A stretch of 64,000 nucleotides of DNA from Pedobacter lusitanus (lineage in GTDB: Bacteria > Bacteroidota > Bacteroidia > Sphingobacteriales > Sphingobacteriaceae). The notes under the pieces were generated by a model. The model was not told the origin of the DNA and did no database searches. It saw only the letters and a program-made list of their open reading frames with translations. Within the stretch, counting starts at the first letter, position 1. Each line of letters starts with the position of its first letter. This document shows, in pieces, positions 35,746-45,218 of this stretch. A program made the translations under genes and the position numbers. Where the stretch lies: positions 1-64,000 of the forward strand of contig NZ_CP157278.1 in assembly GCF_040026395.1 (NCBI RefSeq). The letters are read 5' to 3'.

Positions 35746-38700
35746 ATGAAGAAAAAAATCATTTTACTAATTGCGTTTCTATTCACGGGCTTTTTTGTAG
35801 CTACCGCTCAGGATATACAAGTGAATGGAATCGTTAAAGACTCCCAGGGATTGCCACTGCCAGGCGTTTCCATAAAACTGATGGGTGCAGCAAAAGCCAC
35901 AAGTACATCTGCAAACGGTGCTTTTTCGATCTCTGTGCCCGCCACCGGCACTTTGATTTTCACGAGTATCGGTTTTATTACTAAACAATTGCCGGTAAAT
36001 AGCCGTCGGCAAATTGATCTGATCATGGAAGCTGACAATACTAATCTCGATGAGGTAGTAGTAATTGGTTACGGTTCTGTAAAGAAAGGCGACCTGACCG
36101 GATCTGTTGCCTCTATTGGTTCGAAAGAAATCAAAGCTACTCCGGTTGCCTCGCTGTCACAAGCTATTCAGGGTAGAGCTGCGGGCGTTCGGGTTTCCCA
36201 ATCTTCGAATGCTCCAGGAGGTGGGATGAATATCCGTATTCGTGGAGGAAATTCTATTCAGGGTGGAAATGAACCACTTTATGTCATCGATGGTTACCCG
36301 CTTTATAACGAAAACGGACCAGGTATTAATCCCAACGACATTGAGTCAATGGAAATTCTGAAAGATGCTTCAGCAGCAGCGATTTACGGTTCCAGAGGGG
36401 CCAATGGAGTCATCATTATCACGACAAAAAGAGGGAAGGCGGGAGCTAACCGCATCCAGTTTGAAAGTTATTATGGCTCTCAGACATTAAGGAAAAAGAT
36501 AGATCTTCTGGATGCATCTCAGCTGGCGACATTAGTTAATGATGGTATAGCCAATGTGAACGGTGATAATATTGGTAAACCGGGTTATCCTAAACCGTTA
36601 ACCTATACTGATGCGCAGATAGCTGCCCTGGGTAAAGGAACTGACTGGCAGGATGAGGTCTTCAGAACTGCCCCTATACAGAACTATCAGCTGACCTTTA
36701 CCGGTGGGACAGAAAAAAGTCAGTATGCCGTATCTGGGAACTATTTTAACCAAAAAGGTATTGTCTCCAACTCTGGTTATAAGCGTGGTTCGGTAAGAGT
36801 GAACCTGGATCAGCAGTTATCCAGTAAGTTTAAATTCAGCAATAGCCTGACTGTAACCAATAGCAGCAATAACTCTGTCGCTACAGACGGAGATGGCGGT
36901 GGAAATGCCGGTGTAATCTATAGTGCATTGTTTTTCTCTCCAACTGTTCCGGTATATGATGCTCAGGGACAATATAGTATGAACAACAGGCAGGGAGGTA
37001 TCCTGATCAGTAATCCTCTGGCCTTAGCGAACGAAAGAACAAATATTGAACTGAGAACCCGCATATTGGGCAATACTTCACTGGAGTATAAGATAATTGA
37101 TGGCTTGACTTTTAAGACCATGTTTGGTGCAAATATGGCCTTTAGTAAAACTAACTTTTATTTACCACGGACTGTCTATGCCGGCCTGGCTACCAATGGA
37201 AGAGCGGAAATCACTACATCACGATATTTTGAATGGCTGAACGAAAATACATTGAACTATAAAAAGGTAATATCTGAGATTCACAGCTTTAATTTTTTAG
37301 TAGGTTATACCTTTCAGAATGCTGATTTTGAAGATTTAAAATCCAGTGCACAGAATTTTGCCAGTGATATTCTGAAGTTCAATAATTTAGGCGCGGCCCA
37401 GCAAACCAATCCGAATACTTCCAATGCTTATGACTGGAGCTTACGCTCTTATTTAGGTCGTATCAATTATGATTTAAGTAATAAATATCTGTTCACCATA
37501 TCAGGAAGGTATGATGGCTCTTCAAGATTCGGAATGGGTAAAAAATATTCTTTCTTTCCATCCGGATCGGCAGCATGGAGGTTATCCGGTGAATCCTTTA
37601 TGAGTAAACTGAAAGCAGTTAGTGATTTAAAACTCAGAGCCAGTTACGGGATTACGGGTAATCAGGAAATTGGTCAATATCAGTCATTGGGAGCTTTGCA
37701 AACTGAAAGTTATAACTTTGGAAACGTAATCGCTATTGGCTATGCGCCAAATCGTATTGCCAATCCTGATTTGAAATGGGAAACTACTGCCCAGTTAAAT
37801 TTTGGTCTGGATCTGGGTTTGTTTAAAAACAGGATTACTGTAACTACAGATTGGTATCAGAAGAAGACCAAAGATCTGTTGTACAATGTTTCCCTGCCAA
37901 TTACTTCAGGATTTACTACCTCACTACAGAATATTGGGAAAGTTAAAAATGAAGGATTTGAGTTTGCCATAAATACAGTTAATCTCAATGGTGCTTTTCA
38001 ATGGAATACGAATTTCAATATCTCCTTTAACAAAAATGAAATTCTTGATCTTGGCTCAGTCACAGACGATATTCCATCAGGAGGGGCAAGTGGTCACTTA
38101 CAATTAGGCAGCTCTGGAATATTGCGGGTAGGACAGCCGATAGGTGTTTTTTATGGATTAGTAACTGATGGCATTTTTCAAAATGCTGCCGAAGTTGCTG
38201 CATCCGGACAGAAAAATGCCAAACCCGGAGAACGCAGATATAAAGATGTGGTTCCTGATGGGGTAATTAACTCGCTTGACCGTGTAATTCTGGGGCATGC
38301 GCAACCGGATTATACTTTTGGGTTTACTAATAATTTCTCCTATAAAGGATTTGATCTTTCCGTATTTATTCAGGGAGTACAGGGGAATAGCATTTTCAAC
38401 TTAAACAGGTATGAGATGGAATCTATGACCGGAGTCAGTAATCAATCTGTCAATGTTCTGGATCGCTGGACTCCAACTAATCCTAGTAATAATATGCCAC
38501 GTGCAAGTTCAGCAGGTTCTCCATACCAGGTAACGAGTCAGCAGGTAGAAGATGGTTCCTATATCCGTTTAAAGAACGTACAGCTGGGGTATAATTTTAG
38601 TCCGGAGCTGCTTAAAAAAATCAAACTATCCAATGCAAAGATCTATATCAGCGGACAGAACCTTTTAACTAAAACCAAATACTCAGGATACGATCCCGAA

Positions 38701-38799
38701 GTAAGCCGTTTTGGGCAGGATAACTTAAGTCAGGGTATAGATTATGGAAGTTATCCTTCATCAAAAATATTCCTGGTAGGTATCAATATTGGGCTGTAA
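35746..38799 (+). CDS. SusC/RagA-family TonB-linked outer-membrane transporter
   Basis: 1017 residues. Signal peptide to about AQDIQ, carboxypeptidase-D regulatory-like domain (VNGIVKDSQGLPLPGVSIKL), TonB box-like LDEVVVIGYGS, plug with NIRIRGGNSIQGGNEPLYVIDGY, and a beta-barrel ending FLVGINIGL. No STN domain. It is the second SusC of the window and only moderately similar to the first by eye. It transports lyase products together with the following SusD. Confidence 0.93.
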   Translation: MKKKIILLIAFLFTGFFVATAQDIQVNGIVKDSQGLPLPGVSIKLMGAAKATSTSANGAFSISVPATGTLIFTSIGFITKQLPVNSRRQIDLIMEADNTNLDEVVVIGYGSVKKGDLTGSVASIGSKEIKATPVASLSQAIQGRAAGVRVSQSSNAPGGGMNIRIRGGNSIQGGNEPLYVIDGYPLYNENGPGINPNDIESMEILKDASAAAIYGSRGANGVIIITTKRGKAGANRIQFESYYGSQTLRKKIDLLDASQLATLVNDGIANVNGDNIGKPGYPKPLTYTDAQIAALGKGTDWQDEVFRTAPIQNYQLTFTGGTEKSQYAVSGNYFNQKGIVSNSGYKRGSVRVNLDQQLSSKFKFSNSLTVTNSSNNSVATDGDGGGNAGVIYSALFFSPTVPVYDAQGQYSMNNRQGGILISNPLALANERTNIELRTRILGNTSLEYKIIDGLTFKTMFGANMAFSKTNFYLPRTVYAGLATNGRAEITTSRYFEWLNENTLNYKKVISEIHSFNFLVGYTFQNADFEDLKSSAQNFASDILKFNNLGAAQQTNPNTSNAYDWSLRSYLGRINYDLSNKYLFTISGRYDGSSRFGMGKKYSFFPSGSAAWRLSGESFMSKLKAVSDLKLRASYGITGNQEIGQYQSLGALQTESYNFGNVIAIGYAPNRIANPDLKWETTAQLNFGLDLGLFKNRITVTTDWYQKKTKDLLYNVSLPITSGFTTSLQNIGKVKNEGFEFAINTVNLNGAFQWNTNFNISFNKNEILDLGSVTDDIPSGGASGHLQLGSSGILRVGQPIGVFYGLVTDGIFQNAAEVAASGQKNAKPGERRYKDVVPDGVINSLDRVILGHAQPDYTFGFTNNFSYKGFDLSVFIQGVQGNSIFNLNRYEMESMTGVSNQSVNVLDRWTPTNPSNNMPRASSAGSPYQVTSQQVEDGSYIRLKNVQLGYNFSPELLKKIKLSNAKIYISGQNLLTKTKYSGYDPEVSRFGQDNLSQGIDYGSYPSSKIFLVGINIGL

Positions 38800-38834
38800 A
38801 ATTTAAAAACTACGAAAAAATCAAATGTATTCTT

Positions 38835-40238
38835 ATGAAGATCTTTAAATATATATTACTCCTGAGTGTATTATGGACCACGTCCTGTAAAAAACTGAAT
38901 GAAAACCCGGAAGCATTTATCTCACCAGAAAACTTTTATAAAACTAAAAATGACGCAGTTTCGGCGATAACAGCTGTTTATGCGCCGGTTCGGTTAAATG
39001 GTTTTGTGACGCGTAATTATGTTATTCTGGGTGAAATTACTACTGATAACATGTTTCCTTTAAATAATAGTGCGCCAAGAATTGAACTGAATACTTATGC
39101 GCATACTTCTCAGAATGGTATTTTACGGGAGACCTGGGACAATTTTTATATCGGTATCACCAGAGCTAATGCATCTATAAATAGAATACCCGAGATAAAT
39201 ATGGAAGAGGCATTAAGAACGAGATTAGTTGCTGAAGCTAAATTCCTGAGGGCATTTTATTACTACCACCTGGTCAGGCTGTTCGGGGATCTTCCGATTG
39301 TTACTTCCGAAGTAAGTTCTTTAGATCAGCTTACTTATCCAAAACGTGATCCTAAAGCGGATGTTTATAAGCAGATTATTGCTGACCTGAAGGATGCTGA
39401 AACTATATTGCCTCCATCTTATAGTGGAGCAGACCGGGGCAGAGCAACCAGTGGGGCGGCAAAGTCTTTTTTGGCCAGTGTATACCTGACTTTAAAACAA
39501 TATCAGCTTGCTGCAGATAAAGCGAATGAGGTGATGACGCTATCTGGTGCTGGTTATGGCTTGTGGGATAATTATCCGGATGTTTATGATATTAAGAACG
39601 AATTTGGAAAAGAGGCCATATTTGATGCTCAGTTTGTGAGTGGGCCTGGTGGACAGGGCGGTAATCTGATTGCGTTTTTTGCACAGGAAAATAATAGTGT
39701 AGGCGGTAGGGGTTTCGGCTCTTTTCAGCCTACAACCGATATATATGATAGTTATACTGCTGGCGATAAACGTAAAGCTGTTTTCTTTATCAAAGGCACT
39801 GACGGGAAATATTATGTAAATAAATGGGTTGATGCGGATGCAACCACAGAAAATCAAAGTGATAATAATTTTCCTTTGATGCGTTACGCTGAGGTTGTAT
39901 TAACCTATGCAGAAGCTTATAATGAGTTAAATACTCCTGTTAATGATAATGTCGCCTATAAGGCTGTAAATAGCATCAGGAAAAGAGCAGGTTTGCCAGA
40001 TCTGGCGAATTTAACGCAAGATGGTCTTCGCGATGCAATTTTACAGGAACGCCGGCTGGAACTTGCTTTTGAAGGAAGCAGATGGTTTGACCTGGTGCGC
40101 ACCGGTAAATTGGTTTCCACTTTAACTGCCAAAGGAACGACTAACGTCAGGGAGTATCATAATTTATTTCCTGTTCCACAGTTTCCATTGGGAGTAAATC
40201 CAAATCTGGCACCTCAGAATCCGGGTTACGCTCAATAA
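38835..40238 (+). CDS. SusD/RagB-family nutrient-binding lipoprotein
   Basis: 467 residues with lipobox Cys18 (TTSC). SusD hallmarks: TRLVAEAKFLRAFYYYHLVRLFGDLP, FPLMRYAEVVLTYAEAYNE, ILQERRLELAFEGSRWFDLVR and the C-terminal LFPVPQFPLGVNPNLAPQNPGY. It follows SusC by 35 bases and ends in a terminator, closing the locus. Confidence 0.93.
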   Translation: MKIFKYILLLSVLWTTSCKKLNENPEAFISPENFYKTKNDAVSAITAVYAPVRLNGFVTRNYVILGEITTDNMFPLNNSAPRIELNTYAHTSQNGILRETWDNFYIGITRANASINRIPEINMEEALRTRLVAEAKFLRAFYYYHLVRLFGDLPIVTSEVSSLDQLTYPKRDPKADVYKQIIADLKDAETILPPSYSGADRGRATSGAAKSFLASVYLTLKQYQLAADKANEVMTLSGAGYGLWDNYPDVYDIKNEFGKEAIFDAQFVSGPGGQGGNLIAFFAQENNSVGGRGFGSFQPTTDIYDSYTAGDKRKAVFFIKGTDGKYYVNKWVDADATTENQSDNNFPLMRYAEVVLTYAEAYNELNTPVNDNVAYKAVNSIRKRAGLPDLANLTQDGLRDAILQERRLELAFEGSRWFDLVRTGKLVSTLTAKGTTNVREYHNLFPVPQFPLGVNPNLAPQNPGYAQ

Positions 40239-40249
40239 GTTTTTATGAA

Positions 40250-40298
40250 AAAATCAGCTTCCTTTGATGAAATTTAGTTGAAGGGAGCTGATTTTATA
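40250..40298 (+). terminator. Terminator after second SusD gene
   Basis: AAAATCAGCTTCC and GGGAGCTGATTTT form a 13-base stem with one wobble and a 20-base loop, followed by TATAAAA. The T-run is inside the stem end only. Confidence 0.65.
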
Positions 40299-40353
40299 AA
40301 ATCTGGACCTGAATTACCTGTTATGTTTACCTGGCTGACTGAATCCTGAAAAG

Positions 40354-41550
40354 CTATCCGAAAAGACCTTTGTTTATGGCTTTCAGGTAGGTTTCATTAT
40401 TGGATTTCTTAAAGCTGATATTCCTGCATTGGTTGAATAAAACGAAGTCTTTTAAAGCCCCGATAAGTTTCCTGATAGTGATTTGGTCGAGATCAATTGA
40501 TTCAAAATGCAGATTATGGATAATCAGCACTTTTTGTTTGCGGTCGGCTTTTGCATCCATCCTTGCAATGAAAATATCACCATAAAGTACCGGCAATGAG
40601 AAATAACCATACTTTCGCTTAGCAGCAGGTACAAAACATTCGATCTGGTAATCGAAGTCAAAGAAGTCTTTTAAGCGATGACGGAAGACGTTAAGGATAT
40701 CAAAAGGGGATAAGATGAAGACATCTTTAGAGAGTTCAATATCCAGATCCTGATCTGATAGCATATACAGTGGTGCGCCTTTTAATTCATCAATCTTAAC
40801 GAGTTGTACTTCACCCTCAGCAACCATTTGCTCCAGCTCGGTTTTTACCAAATTTCCTTTTACCCGCCTTGCCCGCCATGCTAACTCTTTAACATAAGCT
40901 ATGCCCAGTGCGCCAAGTGTACGACGGATAATATATCTGGCAAATTCTTTCTTTGCCGGCATAGTCAGATCTGTTTCCGGAGATAATAAGTTGAGCGGCA
41001 GATTGTAGACTTTCTGGAAGGTCCTGGTACGGCTGATCATGAGCAGGCCCTCCAGATACAGGCGTTCGAGTGCTACTTTAGCCGGTCGCCAGTCCCACCA
41101 GCCGGTGCTTGCCTCTAGTCTGTCGTCATCGAAATCGCTTACCATCAGGGGCCCTTCACGTTCCACCCGGTCAAGTGCTACTTTCATCATCCGGGTTTCT
41201 GCAGGAGTAGCAGGTCTTCCATGAGTTGCAAACGCTTCTTTAACAGGTAATGAATAGCTAAAGTCGCGACTGGGAAGATAGCCTGCATCTGAAGTGAAGT
41301 ACTCGAATATGCGTCCATCTTCGCAAAGTTCTGCCAGCCATTCTGTTTGATAGTCTGGTATACGTGCAGCCATTACATGGTGATGTGCACGTTCTACAAC
41401 ATAATTTGTATCCAGTTGTACAAAACCCAAATGGTCGATTACCCGATAAACGGCTTCGATTCCCTCTCCGAATTGTGCTTTTCTGGCAAGGCCGGCAGCG
41501 TTAAGGATAATTTTACGGGCTTGTGATCTGGTAAGGAAAATAGGTTCCAT
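40354..41550 (-). CDS. YcaQ-family winged-helix DNA glycosylase-like protein
   Basis: 398 residues of the HTH_42 family: SQARKIILNAAGLA at the start, QLDTNYVVERAHHHVMAARI, a Trp-rich TGWWDWRPAKVALERLYLEGLLMISRTRTFQKVYNLP, and a C-terminal FDILNVFRHRLKDFFDFDYQIECFVP block. E. coli YcaQ unhooks interstrand crosslinks. It lies tail-away from a uracil-DNA glycosylase gene starting 166 bases upstream, so two base-repair functions diverge here. Confidence 0.85.
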   Translation of the reverse strand: MEPIFLTRSQARKIILNAAGLARKAQFGEGIEAVYRVIDHLGFVQLDTNYVVERAHHHVMAARIPDYQTEWLAELCEDGRIFEYFTSDAGYLPSRDFSYSLPVKEAFATHGRPATPAETRMMKVALDRVEREGPLMVSDFDDDRLEASTGWWDWRPAKVALERLYLEGLLMISRTRTFQKVYNLPLNLLSPETDLTMPAKKEFARYIIRRTLGALGIAYVKELAWRARRVKGNLVKTELEQMVAEGEVQLVKIDELKGAPLYMLSDQDLDIELSKDVFILSPFDILNVFRHRLKDFFDFDYQIECFVPAAKRKYGYFSLPVLYGDIFIARMDAKADRKQKVLIIHNLHFESIDLDQITIRKLIGALKDFVLFNQCRNISFKKSNNETYLKAINKGLFG

Positions 41551-41716
41551 TATGCTAAAATAATATAAAGATTGATTGTCACTGAAAATATTTCTTCACC
41601 TGCTGATTGTTTGGAGATTAAGTGCTATACCAGCACCTGAGTTTGTTTACGATATCCAGGTGGTAGCAATGGAATTGTTTTTTATTTTGATTAATTTGTG
41701 CTTTAATCTTTAACTA

Positions 41717-42295
41717 TTGGAAGAGCTTTTAAAAGAGATCCGGTCCTGTATAATCTGTAAGGAACAATTACCTAATTTTCCAAGGCCTGTTGTGCGGGCC
41801 AGTACTGAATCTAAAATTGTTATTATAGGGCAGGCTCCCGGACAAAAAGTTCAGCATAGCGGTATTCCATGGGATGATCAGAGTGGAAATGAATTGAGAA
41901 GATGGCTGGGGGTGAGTAAGGAACAATTCTACGATGATAAACTGTTCGCTTTAGTTCCAATGGGGTTTTGTTATCCTGGCAAAGGTAGCTCTGGTGATCT
42001 TCCTCCACGTCCTGAATGTGCACCCAGATGGCATCAGCCCTTGCTTGCTGAGATGAAAGAGATCAGATTGATCATGCTTATTGGCCAGTATGCTCAAAAC
42101 TATTATTTGAAAGATATAAAGAATACTACACTTACAGAGAGGGTGAGAAATTTCAGGAATTTTCTTCCTTTATTCTTACCCATCGTACACCCGTCACCAA
42201 GGAATAAGATCTGGCAAAAGAAAAATCCGTGGTTTGAATATGAGGTAGTACCTTTTTTGAGGGATGTAACAGCTGATATCATTCATTCATTTTGA
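41717..42295 (+). CDS. Uracil-DNA glycosylase family protein, possible Fe-S type
   Basis: 192 residues from a TTG at 41717; no in-frame ATG gives the conserved start. The uracil-binding motif GQAPGQKVQHSGIPWDD is at 39-54 and the second motif HPSPRN at 158-163. Cysteines at 11, 14, 85 and 101 have the spacing of the 4Fe-4S ligands of family 4/5 enzymes. It probably removes uracil from DNA. No other gene overlaps. Confidence 0.82.
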   Translation: MEELLKEIRSCIICKEQLPNFPRPVVRASTESKIVIIGQAPGQKVQHSGIPWDDQSGNELRRWLGVSKEQFYDDKLFALVPMGFCYPGKGSSGDLPPRPECAPRWHQPLLAEMKEIRLIMLIGQYAQNYYLKDIKNTTLTERVRNFRNFLPLFLPIVHPSPRNKIWQKKNPWFEYEVVPFLRDVTADIIHSF

Positions 42296-42376
42296 TAGTA
42301 TAAAGTTTTTTTGTTTAAAAGCGTAAAATCAGGGCATCAAATACAAAAAGATGAAATGGCTCAAAAGAGTAATGTA

Positions 42377-42392
42377 ACGGAGATTTTGTTAC
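42377..42392 (+). promoter_or_regulatory. Candidate AraC operator, copy 1
   Basis: ACGGAGATTTTGTTAC matches 15 of 16 bases with a second copy at 44384-44399. It ends 74 bases before the epimerase-like start; the other ends 75 bases before the DJ-1-like start. GTAAC at 42374 and GTTAC also form a small inverted repeat here. Confidence 0.55.
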
Positions 42393-42465
42393 AATTACCA
42401 TTAATCTGGATACTGTTGTCAGGTACCAATTTTTGAATTTTGTCTTATAATTTAAAAATTAAAAG

Positions 42466-43395
42466 ATGCAAGTAATATTAGGAGCCAACGGGCAGATTGG
42501 CGAAGAATTAGCAAGGGAACTGAAAAGAAATTTCACATCGGATATTAGGATAGTAAGCAAAAAAGCAATTAAGATAAATGACACGGATGAAGTGTTTTCA
42601 GCAGACCTAACAATTAAGGAAATGGCAATAGAAGCGGTAAAAGGCGCTGAAATTGCCTATTTCACACTGGGGCTTCCCATCAGTTCGGAACTATGGGGAA
42701 ATCTTTTTCCGTTGATTCTGAAAAATGTAATTGATGCCTGTAAAGTCCATGGTACCAAACTGGTGTTTTTCGATAACACCTATATGTACCCTCAAGACAA
42801 CAGAACGCTCACGGAGAAAACACCTTTTGCACCCATTGGTAGAAAAGCCAGGGTTAGAAAACAGATGGCCGAAATGGTGCTGAAAGAAATACAGTCGGGC
42901 GAGCTGGAAGCCGTAATTTGCCGTGCACCGGAATTTTACGGACCCGGAAAAACGCAGAGCATCACCAACACTTTTATTTTTAACAACATTAAAAAAGGTA
43001 AGAAACTGAAAGTACCCGTAACCGCCGGTAAGAAAAGAAGTTTGATTTGGACACCTGATGCAAGCCGTGCCACAGCCCTTATCGGCAATACGCCAGATGC
43101 TTATGGAAAGACCTGGCATTTGCCTGTTGATGAAAGCCACCCTACTTACAGGGAATTTATAAACTTGGCTTCTGCTGTCTACGGAAATAAGTTTAACTAT
43201 TCTGTAGTTCCCCAATTTGTTTTCAAACTGGGTGCATGGTTTAATCCAAAAGTAAAAGAATTGTTGGAACTACTGACAAGGTATGCTTATGATAACCTGT
43301 TTGACGATTCAACATTCAGGAAGCGTTTTCCAGAATTTCAAATTACAACCTACAGGCAAGGAATTGAACAGATTAGGAACGAGCAATATTTATAA
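42466..43395 (+). CDS. NAD(P)-binding epimerase/NmrA-like short-chain protein
   Basis: 309 residues. Rossmann loop VILGANGQIGEELARELKR is at the N-terminus. The usual SDR YxxxK is not evident; FFDNTYMYPQ and GRKARVRKQMAEMVLKE occupy that region, so catalysis may differ or it may act as a sensor or NmrA-like reductase. It begins the AraC-centred cluster, with a 21-base gap to the AraC gene, so it is co-transcribed with it. Codon choice looks richer in GC than in the flanks, suggesting transfer. Confidence 0.78.
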   Translation: MQVILGANGQIGEELARELKRNFTSDIRIVSKKAIKINDTDEVFSADLTIKEMAIEAVKGAEIAYFTLGLPISSELWGNLFPLILKNVIDACKVHGTKLVFFDNTYMYPQDNRTLTEKTPFAPIGRKARVRKQMAEMVLKEIQSGELEAVICRAPEFYGPGKTQSITNTFIFNNIKKGKKLKVPVTAGKKRSLIWTPDASRATALIGNTPDAYGKTWHLPVDESHPTYREFINLASAVYGNKFNYSVVPQFVFKLGAWFNPKVKELLELLTRYAYDNLFDDSTFRKRFPEFQITTYRQGIEQIRNEQYL

Positions 43396-43416
43396 TAGAA
43401 AATTAGTATTTTAGTA

Positions 43417-44352
43417 ATGGATAAAGTCGAGTATCATAATATGAAAGCTCCGGAAAAAATAGCTTCCATTAATGCGTTGCACAAGTATCTGGGTTTGAAA
43501 AAAACTTTAAACCCGCTGATAAGCGTATTTAGTTTTGATGACGTAAAGCTGGAGTCTGAAACCATCCTTAGCGCTATAACTACCGATTTTTATGTAGTGG
43601 CTTTAAAGAAGGATTGTGCTGGCGGCAAATGCAGGTATGGGCAGCAATATTATGACTTTGATGAAGGCATAATGTATTTTATAGCCCCTCACCAGGTGTT
43701 GCATTTTGAAGATGTGCTTCTAAATGGCGTGAGAGGATTTGTTTTGGTCGTGCATCCCGATTTCCTCCAAGGTTATCCTTTGGCATCCCAGGTAAAAGAT
43801 TACGGATATTTTTCATACAAGAGCAATGAGGCTTTGCATCTTTCCGAAAAAGAAGAAAAATCCATCATGGACATTATTGAAAATGTGAACCGGGAAATTG
43901 ATGCGAATATGGATGCTTTTTCCCAGGGTCTATTAGTGTCCAACATAGATTTGCTATTAAAATATTGTGACCGTTTTTATAACCGTCAATTTCTTACCCG
44001 GAAAAAAGTCAATTCAGATTTATTGACAAGGTTCGAAACATTGCTTGATGATTATTTTAGGAACGATGAATTGGTGCTGAAAGGGACTCCTTCGGTACAG
44101 TCAGTGGCTGGGGAATTAAACCTTAGCCCCAATTATTTAAGCGATATGTTGCGGGTACAAACCGGGCAAACCACACTACAACATATTCAAAACCGTTTAA
44201 TTGAGAAAGCAAAAGGACTCTTATCTACCACCCAACTTTCTGTATCTGAAATAGCCTATCAGCTCGGATTTGAACATCCGCAATCCTTCCATCGCTTGTT
44301 TAAAGGCCATACATCTGTTTCCCCGTTGGAGTTCAGGGCTTCATTTAATTGA
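43417..44352 (+). CDS. AraC-family transcriptional regulator
   Basis: 311 residues: an N-terminal sensor part, and a C-terminal double HTH with SVQSVAGELNLSPNYLSDMLRVQTG and LSVSEIAYQLGFEHPQSFHRLFKGH. It sits in the middle of a four-gene cluster and is flanked by two copies of a 16-base motif upstream of the two transcripts. This makes it the likely regulator of epimerase, DJ-1-like and hydrolase genes. Confidence 0.88.
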   Translation: MDKVEYHNMKAPEKIASINALHKYLGLKKTLNPLISVFSFDDVKLESETILSAITTDFYVVALKKDCAGGKCRYGQQYYDFDEGIMYFIAPHQVLHFEDVLLNGVRGFVLVVHPDFLQGYPLASQVKDYGYFSYKSNEALHLSEKEEKSIMDIIENVNREIDANMDAFSQGLLVSNIDLLLKYCDRFYNRQFLTRKKVNSDLLTRFETLLDDYFRNDELVLKGTPSVQSVAGELNLSPNYLSDMLRVQTGQTTLQHIQNRLIEKAKGLLSTTQLSVSEIAYQLGFEHPQSFHRLFKGHTSVSPLEFRASFN

Positions 44353-44383
44353 TATATACAGTTACCAGCCTTTTCATAGCAAA

Positions 44384-44399
44384 ACAGAGATTTTGTTAC
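44384..44399 (+). promoter_or_regulatory. Candidate AraC operator, copy 2
   Basis: ACAGAGATTTTGTTAC, one mismatch from the copy at 42377-42392 and at nearly the same distance (75 bases) from the next start codon. Additional GTTAC words lie at about 44361 and 44416. Confidence 0.55.
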
Positions 44400-44473
44400 G
44401 AAATACATGGTTTTAGTTACTTGCCTTTAATAACTCGAAACTAACTTAGTATTCAATAAAAGAATAAATTTCA

Positions 44474-45184
44474 ATGGCGATGAAAAAAATCTTATTAGTT
44501 GTTACCAATGTTGATCATTACGCGAGCGGATTAGATACGGGATTGTGGTTAAGCGAGCTTACCCATATTTATCATACTGCCAAAGAAAAAGGTTGGGAAG
44601 TTACCATTGCCAGCCCAAAAGGCAGTACAGTACCTATTGATCCTGAAAGTCTGAAACCTTTGATTTTGGATAAAATTACTAAAGACTATTATAAGAGCCC
44701 GGCCTTCATGGAAGAACTCAATCATTCCAAAACCTTAACTGAAGTAGAAAACAAATCTTTCGATTGTGTGTATTTGGCAGGCGGACACGCTACCATGTAT
44801 GATTTTCCTGATGATACCACTTTGCAATCCATTATTGCCAAACAGTACGAAAGCGGAAAAATGGTAGCCGCTATTTGTCATGGAGTTGGGGGGCTGCTGA
44901 ATGTAAAATTATCTGGCAGGGCATACTTAATCACGGGAAAAAAGCTCACCGGATTTGATTGGTTTGAAGAAAGTATTGCCCGACGAAAAAGAGAAGTGCC
45001 GTTTAACCTGGAAGCTGCTCTGAAAGAAAGAGGTGTTATTTACGATAAAGCATTTATTCCCATGACTTCAAAGGTAGTTGTAGATGGCAACCTGATTACT
45101 GGACAGAATCCTTTTAGCTCTAAAGAAATAGCAAAAGTGATAGTCAAGGAACTAGAACGGTCTAATCTGAAAAAGCAGTATTAG
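44474..45184 (+). CDS. DJ-1/PfpI-superfamily protein (Hsp31-like)
   Basis: 236 residues. The nucleophile elbow is AAICHGVGG with Cys135 followed by His136, and LAGGHATMYDF precedes it, as in the class that includes Hsp31 glyoxalase III/deglycase proteins. An early Glu (SELTHIY) fits the catalytic triad region. It likely detoxifies reactive carbonyls. It is followed after 34 bases by an esterase, and is preceded by the candidate operator copy 2. Confidence 0.85.
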   Translation: MAMKKILLVVTNVDHYASGLDTGLWLSELTHIYHTAKEKGWEVTIASPKGSTVPIDPESLKPLILDKITKDYYKSPAFMEELNHSKTLTEVENKSFDCVYLAGGHATMYDFPDDTTLQSIIAKQYESGKMVAAICHGVGGLLNVKLSGRAYLITGKKLTGFDWFEESIARRKREVPFNLEAALKERGVIYDKAFIPMTSKVVVDGNLITGQNPFSSKEIAKVIVKELERSNLKKQY

Positions 45185-45218
45185 GTATATCAATATTAAC
45201 CATTAAAAAAATAAGATT

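Noticed and set aside
42691..43215. A 174-residue gene antisense to the epimerase-like gene
   Set aside because: It lies wholly within a gene with a convincing Rossmann fold and shows no independent family signal.
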